Shown: positions 1 through 5,452 of the stretch, piece by piece | Layout: every line of letters starts with the position of its first letter | Numbering within the stretch: the stretch's first letter is position 1 | DNA from: DATDWC01 sp035289805 | Lineage (GTDB): Bacteria > Patescibacteriota > Gracilibacteria > Peribacterales > Peribacteraceae | Length of the DNA: 5,647 bases | Reading direction: 5' to 3' | Assembly: GCA_035289805.1 (NCBI GenBank) | Contig: DATDWC010000075.1 | Coordinates: 1-5,647 of the forward strand | The notes under the pieces: model-generated | What the model was told of the DNA's origin: nothing | What the model saw: only the letters and a program-made list of their open reading frames with translations | The model's database searches: none | Made by a program: the position numbers and the translations under genes

Positions 1-1
1 G

Positions 2-955
2 GGCACTCGACGCTTTGTAAGTAGCGAAACAAGAATCATCCTCACGAATACCAAAGATGAAGTGCAGCTCTTGGATCAAAATGGAAATCTCATTTCGGTT
101 CTTGCATGGTCGAATGCCAAAGAAGGGAAAATCTATACTGCAGAAGATGAAAAGGAAAATGGCTCCGGGACAACGCTCTCCGGCGCAACGCTCCTCTCTG
201 GGCTCGAAGAACCTGAAATGAAGTACCCACCCCCTCCATCGAATCCATTCTCGGAAGTGATGAGTAATCCCCCAAAAGAGGGTCCTCTCCATGATCTTGG
301 CGAGTACCTTGAATTCTTTAATCAATCGAATGAGAAAATATCGCTCGAAGGCTGGATACTGGATGATGGACCGGGGAGTAGCAAACCAAAAACACTCTCC
401 GAAAAGTACACTCTTGAGCCAAAAAGTTATCTTCTCCTCTGTAAAGGAGCAGAGTGCGATCTGCCACTCCTAATCACGCTCAATAACGATGGCGAGGAGC
501 TCACTCTCACATCTCCCAATGGAGCGACTGTATTCTCGGTCCACTATCCACCCATGGAGCGGGGAGAAATTTATGCATGGAAAGATTCGGAGTGGTGTCA
601 CTCGGAAACTGCAACACCCAAAGCACCAAACATTTGTCGTACGCCAATTTCCTCCATGAAGAAAACGAGAGGAAAGGCAACTGCATCAATAAAGAGTAAA
701 ACTCTGAAAAACCCGACCGATGTACTCAAGAAAAAATACCGACCAATCTTCGCCGCAGAGGAAAAGATGAGTAAAGAGAAGTCCTCTTCCCCTCTCCTCG
801 CTGCTCTTCTCGGTAACTCTAAAATCTCTTCGCATAGGAAGTTCGATCGAAATTCAATCTTCACGAGCACTCTCGGTCATCTCCTTGGAACCATGGGGTT
901 CTTGATTCTCGGAATCATGGGCGTCGCCTACACCTCACAGAAAGCGCATCTCTGA
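2..955 (+). CDS. Lamin-tail-domain surface protein with C-terminal membrane anchor (5' partial)
   Basis: The reading frame is open to the left edge of the window, so the true start lies upstream and the GTG at 62 is only an internal codon; 317 residues are visible. Residues about 10-45 look like the last strands of a first lamin-tail domain (VQLLDQNG, then LAWSNAKEGKIY). Residues about 83-212 form a second, more complete copy: a GEYLEFFN strand, a LEGWILDD turn, a YLLLCKGAECD segment, and an SEWCHSETATPKAPN ending like the usual W..T.TPGAPN close of this fold. A basic, Ser/Lys-rich linker follows, then a hydrophobic segment at about 294-311 and a short basic tail, which suggests a C-terminal membrane anchor. 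Lamin-tail domains in bacteria are found on secreted or surface proteins, often attached to other domains that would be off the left edge here. Four cysteines in the second domain (147, 152, 199, 212) could pair outside the cell. Exact function is unknown. The envelope genes that follow on the same strand fit a surface role. Confidence 0.8.
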   Translation, partial: GTRRFVSSETRIILTNTKDEVQLLDQNGNLISVLAWSNAKEGKIYTAEDEKENGSGTTLSGATLLSGLEEPEMKYPPPPSNPFSEVMSNPPKEGPLHDLGEYLEFFNQSNEKISLEGWILDDGPGSSKPKTLSEKYTLEPKSYLLLCKGAECDLPLLITLNNDGEELTLTSPNGATVFSVHYPPMERGEIYAWKDSEWCHSETATPKAPNICRTPISSMKKTRGKATASIKSKTLKNPTDVLKKKYRPIFAAEEKMSKEKSSSPLLAALLGNSKISSHRKFDRNSIFTSTLGHLLGTMGFLILGIMGVAYTSQKAHL

Positions 956-959
956 AACC

Positions 960-988
960 TCGCCAAAACAGCATTTTTCCGCTATAAT
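960..988 (+). promoter_or_regulatory. Candidate sigma-70-type promoter ahead of the 3D-domain gene
   Basis: A perfect TATAAT lies at 983-988. A 4/6 match to TTGACA (TCGCCA) lies at 960-965 with a 17-base spacer. The -10 box overlaps the ATG at 987. If it is used, transcription would begin near 994-996 and that ATG would be outside the mRNA, leaving the TTG at 1014 as the likely start. The -35 is weak and the gap between genes is only 31 bases, so chance is possible. Confidence 0.4.
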
Positions 989-2123
989 GAGAGGATTTAC
1001 TGAAGTTATTTTTTTGAAAAACACATACACACCACATTTCTACCCGGCAACGATTGCACTTGCATCAGTCATCCTGAGCATCGTCTCACCCGCGTATGCT
1101 GCAGAGACCTGGGTTGTGGAAGAGCGCGATACCATCATCACTGCGTACTACTCGCCTGAGCCAAATCAGCGGAAGTACTTCCTCGGGAGCTTGGAGGCGG
1201 ATGTCACCTTCAATGGTCAGGGTGTACAGGGTGCGGATGGCACGCGTGTGTACCCCGGCATGATCGCAGCCCCCGCAGCACTCCCTTTTGGCACCCGCAT
1301 CGAAATTCCAGGACTCAGTATCGTAGGAACAGTGCACGATCGCGGCGGGAGAATTGTAGAGGGAAGTAATGGAACGATTCGCATCGATCTCTGGATGGGG
1401 AAAGGCGAAGAAGGCCTTGCGCGCGCACTCCACTTTGGCGTGCAGGAGCATCGCGCAACACTCTACGTTCCAAAGAGTATGGATGTTCCGAAGGAAAAAT
1501 TCGATCTCCTGGCATTCCCCTCTCCGCAAACCGTACTAACGAAGCTCCCGAGCGAAGCACAGTCACTCGTCATTGAGCGACGCAGTCCCTCCTACGGCGA
1601 TACGAGCCTCATTGTGACTGCGGTGCAGAACGCTCTCAAAAACTTTGAATACTTTGATCACGTTATCACCACGTACTACGGCGACGTGACGAAGGATGCC
1701 GTAGAGAACTTTCAGCGTGATGCGGGAATCAAAGGCACGGGAGAAACCGCAGATGAAAGGACGCGTCAAACACTTGCCGCACACACAGAACTCACGGGAA
1801 AACTTGAGGAACCCGAGCTCGAAGAGGAAACACTTATGCAAGGGAGCAACGGCCGTGCCGTTCGTGTTTTGCAGCGTCTCCTCTCGCTCCTCTCGCTCTA
1901 CCAGGGAGAAATTGATGGTGAGTACGATCAGAAGCTCATGAGTACGATTTATCAGTTCCAAAAGGAAAAAGGCATCGTCATCTCCCCTGCGGATACGGGA
2001 GCTGGCATTGTGGGTCCAGCAACAAGGCGCGCGCTCCTCACAGCGTGGCGGCAGTATCGGATCGATAAGAAGGGAGGGGTAGAAACCGTGGTTTCGACGC
2101 TCTCTACGAATCAAGGCTGGTAA
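987..2123 (+). CDS. Secreted 3D-domain protein with two peptidoglycan-binding repeats
   Basis: Probable secreted cell-wall enzyme. Residues about 10-39 form a signal peptide (basic start, hydrophobic core, cleavage likely after SPAYAA). Residues about 49-161 are a 3D domain, a double-psi beta-barrel related to the MltA lytic transglycosylase core: TAYYSPEPNQ at the front, PFGTRIEIPG in the middle, HDRGG with Asp118, and RIDLWMG with Asp134. Of the three aspartates that name the family, the second and third are present; the first is replaced by Ala95 in IAAPAALPFGT. From memory, CPR relatives share this AAP form. Two PG_binding_1-like repeats follow at about 200-264 and 283-351 (VQNALKNFEYFD and VRVLQRLL helices, NFQRDAGI and YQFQKEKGI), expected to hold the enzyme on peptidoglycan. 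The likely activity is glycan-strand cleavage without water, inferred from the family. The ATG at 987 is the outermost start, but it has no ribosome site and overlaps a TATAAT. A TTG at 1014, with GAAG 8 bases upstream, would give a 369-residue protein beginning MKNTYTPH and keep the signal peptide. Confidence 0.88.
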   Translation: MRGFTEVIFLKNTYTPHFYPATIALASVILSIVSPAYAAETWVVEERDTIITAYYSPEPNQRKYFLGSLEADVTFNGQGVQGADGTRVYPGMIAAPAALPFGTRIEIPGLSIVGTVHDRGGRIVEGSNGTIRIDLWMGKGEEGLARALHFGVQEHRATLYVPKSMDVPKEKFDLLAFPSPQTVLTKLPSEAQSLVIERRSPSYGDTSLIVTAVQNALKNFEYFDHVITTYYGDVTKDAVENFQRDAGIKGTGETADERTRQTLAAHTELTGKLEEPELEEETLMQGSNGRAVRVLQRLLSLLSLYQGEIDGEYDQKLMSTIYQFQKEKGIVISPADTGAGIVGPATRRALLTAWRQYRIDKKGGVETVVSTLSTNQGW

Positions 2124-2129
2124 GGGTGG

Positions 2130-2147
2130 ACTCTCTGTGAGGAGAGT
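2130..2147 (+). other. Short hairpin between the 3D gene and the small charged ORF
   Basis: ACTCTC at 2130-2135 pairs with GAGAGT at 2142-2147. A T-G pair at 2136/2141 would close a GTGA loop of the GNRA class. It begins 7 bases after the 3D-gene stop. No run of T follows, so it is not a convincing intrinsic terminator. It could slow or stabilise mRNA between two co-transcribed genes, or be chance. Confidence 0.25.
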
Positions 2148-2162
2148 GATAAAACAGGAAGC

Positions 2163-2465
2163 ATGGGTATTCTTCTTGCTCCAAAATCAGACTCGGATGA
2201 GCGGAAAAAGACGCATCGTGAGAAAGAATTAGTCGAAGGAGCTGAATCTTCTTTGGCACAAAAGAGAGATACAATGATAAGGGATGCACTCGAAAATAAA
2301 GGAGATCCTCCATTGCATGAGTTGGAATCTCAATTTGATGCACAAGATTCCAGATTACAAAGTGAGCAAGCGGAACAAAATCAGAAAGGGAAACTCGGAG
2401 GGATACAGAGCGCCCTCAGACGAGTGATGTCACTCGTCACGTCCATCACTCGGAAGAGTAGTTAA
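2163..2465 (+). CDS. Small, highly charged hypothetical protein
   Basis: I do not recognise this 100-residue protein. It has no signal peptide and no membrane segment. Residues about 11-75 are rich in Lys, Arg, Glu, Asp and Gln with a helical, possibly coiled-coil character (DERKKTHREKELVEGAESS, LESQFDAQDSRLQSEQAEQ). After a GKLGG break, residues about 81-97 (IQSALRRVMSLVTSITR) could form a basic amphipathic helix able to bind a membrane or a partner. AGGAAG at 2156-2161 is a plausible but close ribosome site. The gene sits 39 bases after the 3D gene and 30 bases before the RlpA gene on the same strand, so co-transcription is likely. An opposing open frame over 2104-2343 looks like a shadow: its product has no recognisable feature and it would overlap the 3D gene end. 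Coding status is probable, not certain. Confidence 0.6.
   Translation: MGILLAPKSDSDERKKTHREKELVEGAESSLAQKRDTMIRDALENKGDPPLHELESQFDAQDSRLQSEQAEQNQKGKLGGIQSALRRVMSLVTSITRKSS
2419..2452 (+). repeat. Inverted repeat with two mutually exclusive hairpins
   Basis: GACGAGTGA at 2419-2427 is the exact reverse complement of TCACTCGTC at 2430-2438, giving an 8-base-pair stem closed by an ATGT loop. The overlapping segment CGAGTGATG at 2421-2429 is also exactly complementary to CATCACTCG at 2444-2452, giving a 9-base-pair stem with a 14-base loop. The two structures share their left arm and cannot form together. They lie in the last codons of the small charged ORF, 44-77 bases ahead of the RlpA-gene start. 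A role in coupling or attenuation is inference only. Confidence 0.45.
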
Positions 2466-2495
2466 TCGATACAAAGATCTACGACATGCTTTTTT

Positions 2496-3551
2496 ATGCA
2501 GCGTTCTCTCATTCTGATATTTGCGGCTGTTCTCTCTCTCCAGAGCGCATATGCGGAAGAGGTTCCTTCACAAAGTTCTATCTCCCGCGCTGAGGGGTTG
2601 CGCATAATGTGGGAACCACTCAAACGTCCTGTGGAGGAAACTTCCGAGCGACCATTTACGGATATCCCAGAATCTCATCCGGATTTTGCACTGATCACGT
2701 TCGCGAAGGCGCGAGGCATGGTGGAGGATGGCACCCTCTTTTACCCCGATGAGCCGCTCCGGCTTACTACAGCACTCCTTTGGCTTTTGCAGACACGGAA
2801 TACAGACTCGTGGGCCAATATACGGTATGACACACTTTCGAAGTACGCAGAGAAATATACTCTTTTAGAGAGTCCCACAGCGCTCGAAGAAAATCCGTCA
2901 TTGAGTGGTGAGGAGCTCCGTACACTCATGGAAACGCTCGATATGGCGCTGCGGAATGAGCGTCACACGGTGAGTTACTACAGTGATGATTTTGCAGGGG
3001 ATAACACCGCATTCGGGGAGCTCTTCGATCCAAATGCGCTCACTGCCGCTCATCGCACACTCCCCCATAACACCCTGGTAAATGTGACAAATGAGGAAAA
3101 TGGGAAGAGTGTGACTGTGCGCATCAATGACCGCGGACCATTCATCGAAGGACGCGATATGGATCTCTCGCGCACAGCATTCCAGAGAATAAGCTCCATC
3201 GATCATGGGGTAATTAGTAACATCACCTTCGAGCGACTTGGGTCTGCCACAGAAACAGTGGAAGGCTCTCTGTGTGGAGATTCTTACTTCCAGCGGAGAG
3301 TGGGAGACACCCTCCTCACGCCTGGCATTCCAGCAATCATTGCGAAAGGCACGACCCTCGAAATCACTGGTGACCGCGCATTCCGCGCTCTGCTGCTCCG
3401 AATTCCCGGAGCACGTGCCAAACGATCCGATGATTGGAAGGAGTCACTCACCCTCTCCTTTGAAAAAGTGGGGACAGCAACAATCGTCCTTCATACGGAG
3501 AGCGGCCGGAAGAGACGCTTTAAGGTGAACGTGACGGAAGGCTGCTCCTGA
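2496..3551 (+). CDS. Secreted SLH-like / RlpA-domain protein (putative septal lytic transglycosylase)
   Basis: A signal peptide at residues 1-20 (MQRSLILIF core, cleavage after SAYA) supports the ATG at 2496, although no Shine-Dalgarno site is visible and a run of six T precedes it. Residues about 29-99 resemble S-layer-homology sequence (ISRAEGLRIMWEPL, then FTDIPESHPDFALITFAKARGM and FYPDEPLRLTTAL), with a further partial copy at about 135-150. These motifs commonly tether proteins to wall polymers. Residues about 158-248 are a clear RlpA double-psi barrel: SYYSDDFAG, FGELFDPNALTAAHRTLPHNT, VRINDRGPF and DMDLSRTAF. Glu175, His186 and Asp212 have the same spacing (11 and 26) as the residues I recall as essential in Pseudomonas aeruginosa RlpA (E120, H131, D157), so the domain looks catalytically intact. 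RlpA cleaves glycan strands lacking stem peptides. The SPOR domain found in classical RlpA is absent. Residues 259-350 form an unassigned, probably beta-rich domain bounded by Cys260 and Cys350, a possible disulfide pair. I give no gene symbol because the architecture differs from classical rlpA. Confidence 0.88.
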   Translation: MQRSLILIFAAVLSLQSAYAEEVPSQSSISRAEGLRIMWEPLKRPVEETSERPFTDIPESHPDFALITFAKARGMVEDGTLFYPDEPLRLTTALLWLLQTRNTDSWANIRYDTLSKYAEKYTLLESPTALEENPSLSGEELRTLMETLDMALRNERHTVSYYSDDFAGDNTAFGELFDPNALTAAHRTLPHNTLVNVTNEENGKSVTVRINDRGPFIEGRDMDLSRTAFQRISSIDHGVISNITFERLGSATETVEGSLCGDSYFQRRVGDTLLTPGIPAIIAKGTTLEITGDRAFRALLLRIPGARAKRSDDWKESLTLSFEKVGTATIVLHTESGRKRRFKVNVTEGCS

Positions 3552-3567
3552 TTCTCTTTAAGGAGAA
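3552..3567. terminator. Weak symmetrical hairpin between convergent genes
   Basis: TTCTC at 3552-3556 pairs with GAGAA at 3563-3567; a T-G pair at 3557/3562 would leave a TTAA loop. It fills most of the 19-base gap between the RlpA-gene stop and the rsmG stop, so it could serve both strands. The stem is short and AT-rich and lacks a T run on either side, so it is at best a weak terminator. Confidence 0.25.
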
Positions 3568-3570
3568 ATG

Positions 3571-4299
3571 CTAGAGCGGTTCTTTTTTGGGGATACCCAC
3601 GGCGCGAGGAAATTCATTCGTGAGTGCTGCAGTTTTTTGGAAGAAGAGAAGCTGCCTCTTCCCCCAATCGCCGGGGAGCACGTACTCCGTCCTTCCCGTG
3701 AGTCTGGTTTTCAGTTGCATTCTGGCTTGGATCGATTCCACGAGTTCCTCCTCAATCGAGAGGCTCTTCCAGCAGATCAGAGTTCCCCCAACGCGTACAA
3801 ACGGGCTCATGTACTCAAGGAGAGTCGAGAGGGGCGCAACGGCGCGGCTTAAGACAACATCAAACTGCTCACGGAACATTTGCTCCCTCCCCATTTCCTC
3901 CGCGCGACCGATGATGAGCTCAGCATTCCGAAGCCCCAATTTCGCAATCATCCTCTGCACCGCATCGATTTTCTTCTTCGTCGCATCAAGTCCAGTGAAC
4001 TCGGCTATGGGGAAGAGGATCGCAAGCGGCAGGAGGGGGAAACCCCCACCCGTACCGCAATCGAGCACGCGCATGCCTTTGCCAAACTCCCCCTTCTGAA
4101 TCCCGACAACAGAATCCAGAACATTCCCATGCCAGCACTGCTCCTCTGTGCGGTAGGCGGAGAGGTTGAGCTTCTTATTCTCCAAGAGGAACACCCCCAT
4201 GAGCTCCTTCAGCCGCTCTTCCTGATCTTGGGTGATATCCATGATTCGCATTGTACCGAATCCCGTCTTCTGATTTGATGTCTTCTGCATGAGCGACAT
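3571..4299 (-). CDS. rsmG: 16S rRNA (guanine527-N7)-methyltransferase RsmG
   Basis: RsmG uses S-adenosylmethionine to methylate N7 of G527 in 16S rRNA, in the 530 loop of the small ribosomal subunit. In the 242-residue product, NKKLNLSAYR (41-50) and the W..N.LDS region (56-63) match the family N-terminal part. RVLDCGTGGGFP (77-88) is SAM motif I, GLDATKKK (103-110) is the acidic motif II region, GRAEE (131-135) and SRAVAPL (151-157) are the usual RsmG signatures, and GGTLICWK (171-178) follows. The ending FPRAVGIPKKEPL fits the family's PR..G.P.K.PL close, so the gene is complete. An in-frame ATG at 4335 would give 254 residues. I prefer the ATG at 4299 because GGAGG at 4306-4310 sits 6 bases upstream, an ideal ribosome site. 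The E. coli enzyme is about 207 residues, so a short N-terminal extension remains. The start overlaps the divergent pyrE start by 11 bases. The stop is TAG. Confidence 0.95.
   Translation of the reverse strand: MSLMQKTSNQKTGFGTMRIMDITQDQEERLKELMGVFLLENKKLNLSAYRTEEQCWHGNVLDSVVGIQKGEFGKGMRVLDCGTGGGFPLLPLAILFPIAEFTGLDATKKKIDAVQRMIAKLGLRNAELIIGRAEEMGREQMFREQFDVVLSRAVAPLSTLLEYMSPFVRVGGTLICWKSLSIEEELVESIQARMQLKTRLTGRTEYVLPGDWGKRQLLFFQKTAALTNEFPRAVGIPKKEPL
4251..4279 (+). promoter_or_regulatory. Candidate extended -10 promoter for pyrE inside rsmG
   Basis: TTGTAC at 4251-4256 and TTTGAT at 4274-4279 are separated by 17 bases. A TG at 4271-4272 gives an extended -10 (TGnTTTGAT). Predicted transcription start is near 4286, only a few bases before the pyrE ATG at 4289, so the message would be nearly leaderless. 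That agrees with the lack of a ribosome site there. Both hexamers are partial matches, so confidence is low. Confidence 0.3.
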
Positions 4300-4918
4300 T
4301 CTCACCCTCCTGAAGAAGGCAGACGCTGTCATCACAGATAGTCATATCGTTGGAACCTCGGGGAAACACATGAGCGTCTACATTAATAAGGATGCCCTCT
4401 ACCCGCATACGGAGATGGCTTCGGAAGTTGGGCTGATGATGGCGGAGAAGTTCAAAAATGCGGGGGTAGAAGCAGTTGTGGGTCCAATGCTCGGTGGAAT
4501 CATTTTAAGCCAATGGACCGCCTATCACCTCACACGCCTCACGGGGAAAGAAGTTCTTTCGGTCTATACGGAAAAAGATGCTGATGGAAACCAAATTTTC
4601 TCGCGCCGGAGATACGATCGTCATGTCAAAGGAAAAAGAACACTCGTTGTGGAGGATGTGACAAACACAGGAGGATCAGCGAAGAAAGTTGTAGAGACGG
4701 TGAAGGCTGCGGGTGGGATCGTTGTGGCACTCTGCGTGATGGTGAACCGTGATCCCAAAAATATCACCTCAGAAACTATGGGTGCTCCATTTGAACCGCT
4801 CGGAGTTCTGCCCGCAGAAGCATTTGAGGAAGCGGAGTGTCCACTCTGTAAAAAGGGTGTTCCGATTAATACGGAAGTGGGACACGGGAAAGCATTTTTG
4901 GAGAAGAAATCTCGTTAA
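4289..4918 (+). CDS. pyrE: Orotate phosphoribosyltransferase-like protein (PyrE, Thermus-family type)
   Basis: Type I phosphoribosyltransferase of 209 residues. Orotate phosphoribosyltransferase joins orotate to PRPP to make orotidine 5'-phosphate, the fifth step of UMP synthesis, in the cytosol. The PRPP-binding loop is LVVEDVTNTGGS (119-130), with the paired acidic residues Glu122 and Asp123. The SHIVGTSGKHMSVYINKDALY region (18-38) fits the substrate-side N-terminal part of OPRT. EAVVGPMLGGIIL (61-73) is the VVG...GG strand-loop, and YTEKDADGNQIFSRRRYD (93-110) is the flexible catalytic loop region. The tail carries CPLC (184-187) and GVPINTEVGHGK, which I associate with the Thermus-type OPRT group. 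The start at 4289 is forced: the frame has a stop at 4271-4273 and no earlier start codon, and the next Met (28) would remove the substrate region. No Shine-Dalgarno site is present. A related phosphoribosyltransferase with another base substrate cannot be excluded, since no other pyrimidine gene is visible nearby. Confidence 0.85.
   Translation: MSDILTLLKKADAVITDSHIVGTSGKHMSVYINKDALYPHTEMASEVGLMMAEKFKNAGVEAVVGPMLGGIILSQWTAYHLTRLTGKEVLSVYTEKDADGNQIFSRRRYDRHVKGKRTLVVEDVTNTGGSAKKVVETVKAAGGIVVALCVMVNRDPKNITSETMGAPFEPLGVLPAEAFEEAECPLCKKGVPINTEVGHGKAFLEKKSR
4306..4310 (-). promoter_or_regulatory. Shine-Dalgarno site that fixes the rsmG start
   Basis: Read on the - strand, GGAGG is followed by GTGAGA and then the ATG at 4299. 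This 6-base spacing is close to ideal, while the other in-frame ATGs (4335, 4290, 4251, 4242) have no comparable site at a good distance. On the + strand these bases are part of pyrE codons 6-7 (Thr-Leu), so changes here would affect both genes. Confidence 0.75.
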
Positions 4919-4927
4919 AATTCACAT

Positions 4928-5443
4928 TCATTCAGAGATCTCTGCATCGATACTCTCGAGAGGAATTTGTATTCCCTCCTGACCAAGATCATTTAAGCAA
5001 ATACAACTTCTCTTCCCGGAATCCTCTGGAACCGTTTCACTGAGTGCATATCCCTTGTTACTACAATAATCGGTGCACCGTTCAAGATCTGATTTTGGTC
5101 CCAGTGATTCCGTTGCACTCAACAATCGGAAAACAATGAAAAGAACAAACACTGTGGTAATACCACCGGAAATCCAAATATGTTTCCTATTCAACACCGG
5201 ATCATTTTCCAGTCTCTTTCCAATAAAAAACCCAGCGGCAATAGTGAGACCCCATACGATCAGAAAGACAAGAACGAGCAAGACGGAAAGAATTATAAAT
5301 GTCGAGGAAGGCCACTCATTATCACCAAAAACAAAAATCCACAGAAAGCCCATAACGAATCCAAAGATTACAGCGGCAACAACGAGCGAAACAAAAAATC
5401 CCGGTAGCCCGAATAAGAGTGAGTAGATGTATCTCTTCTTCAT
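4928..5443 (-). CDS. Small three-helix membrane protein with cysteine-patterned tail
   Basis: I cannot assign a function to this 171-residue protein. A basic start (MKKRYIY) leads into three strongly hydrophobic segments at about 12-39, 48-75 and 89-108, so it is an integral membrane protein. By the positive-inside rule the N-terminus (KKR) and the GKRLENDPVLNRK loop (75-87) favour opposite or mixed placements, so topology is uncertain. The soluble tail (about 110-171) has Cys123, Cys127, Cys147 and Cys149 in a C-x3-C ... C-x-C layout (CTDYC, then CIC) with a GYALSETV stretch between. This could be two disulfides if outside the cell, or a metal site. From memory, short CxxxC...CxC tails recur in CPR membrane proteins. 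The ATG at 5443 is the only upstream choice, because the frame has a TAG at 5456-5458. There is no ribosome site. It converges with pyrE, with 9 bases between the stops. Confidence 0.8.
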   Translation of the reverse strand: MKKRYIYSLLFGLPGFFVSLVVAAVIFGFVMGFLWIFVFGDNEWPSSTFIILSVLLVLVFLIVWGLTIAAGFFIGKRLENDPVLNRKHIWISGGITTVFVLFIVFRLLSATESLGPKSDLERCTDYCSNKGYALSETVPEDSGKRSCICLNDLGQEGIQIPLESIDAEISE

Positions 5444-5452
5444 TGAGGGGGA

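Noticed and set aside
1878..1895. Tandem copy of the 9-base unit CTCCTCTCG in the 3D-domain gene
   Set aside because: It encodes LLSLLS in the first helix of the second peptidoglycan-binding repeat, and the helix has the normal family length, so it is not an insertion or likely slippage site.
1563..2114. 183-codon open frame on the - strand inside the 3D-domain gene
   Set aside because: It lies entirely opposite two recognisable peptidoglycan-binding repeats and has an Arg/Cys-rich composition typical of a shadow frame.
2104..2343. 79-codon open frame on the - strand opposite the small charged gene
   Set aside because: It overlaps the end of the 3D gene, its product has no recognisable motif, and the + strand frame has better context and a ribosome site.
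2751..2763. AGCCG / CGGCT inverted repeat in the RlpA gene
   Set aside because: A 5-base stem inside a coding region is expected by chance and has no placement that suggests a function.
4032..4050. Strong hairpin with GGGGG, AAA loop and CCCCC on the + strand
   Set aside because: These bases encode the glycine-rich SAM motif and the following Phe-Pro-Leu of RsmG on the other strand, so protein constraint explains the G and C runs.
3587..4278. Long + strand open frames opposite rsmG
   Set aside because: rsmG is unmistakable on the - strand across this region; the + strand products have no family features.
4933..4944. 12-base palindrome CAGAGATCTCTG next to the convergent pyrE and membrane-gene stops, with CTCTCGAGAG close by at 4953-4962
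   Set aside because: Palindromes of this size are expected about once in a window this long; there is no loop or T run for a terminator, and both lie within coding sequence.
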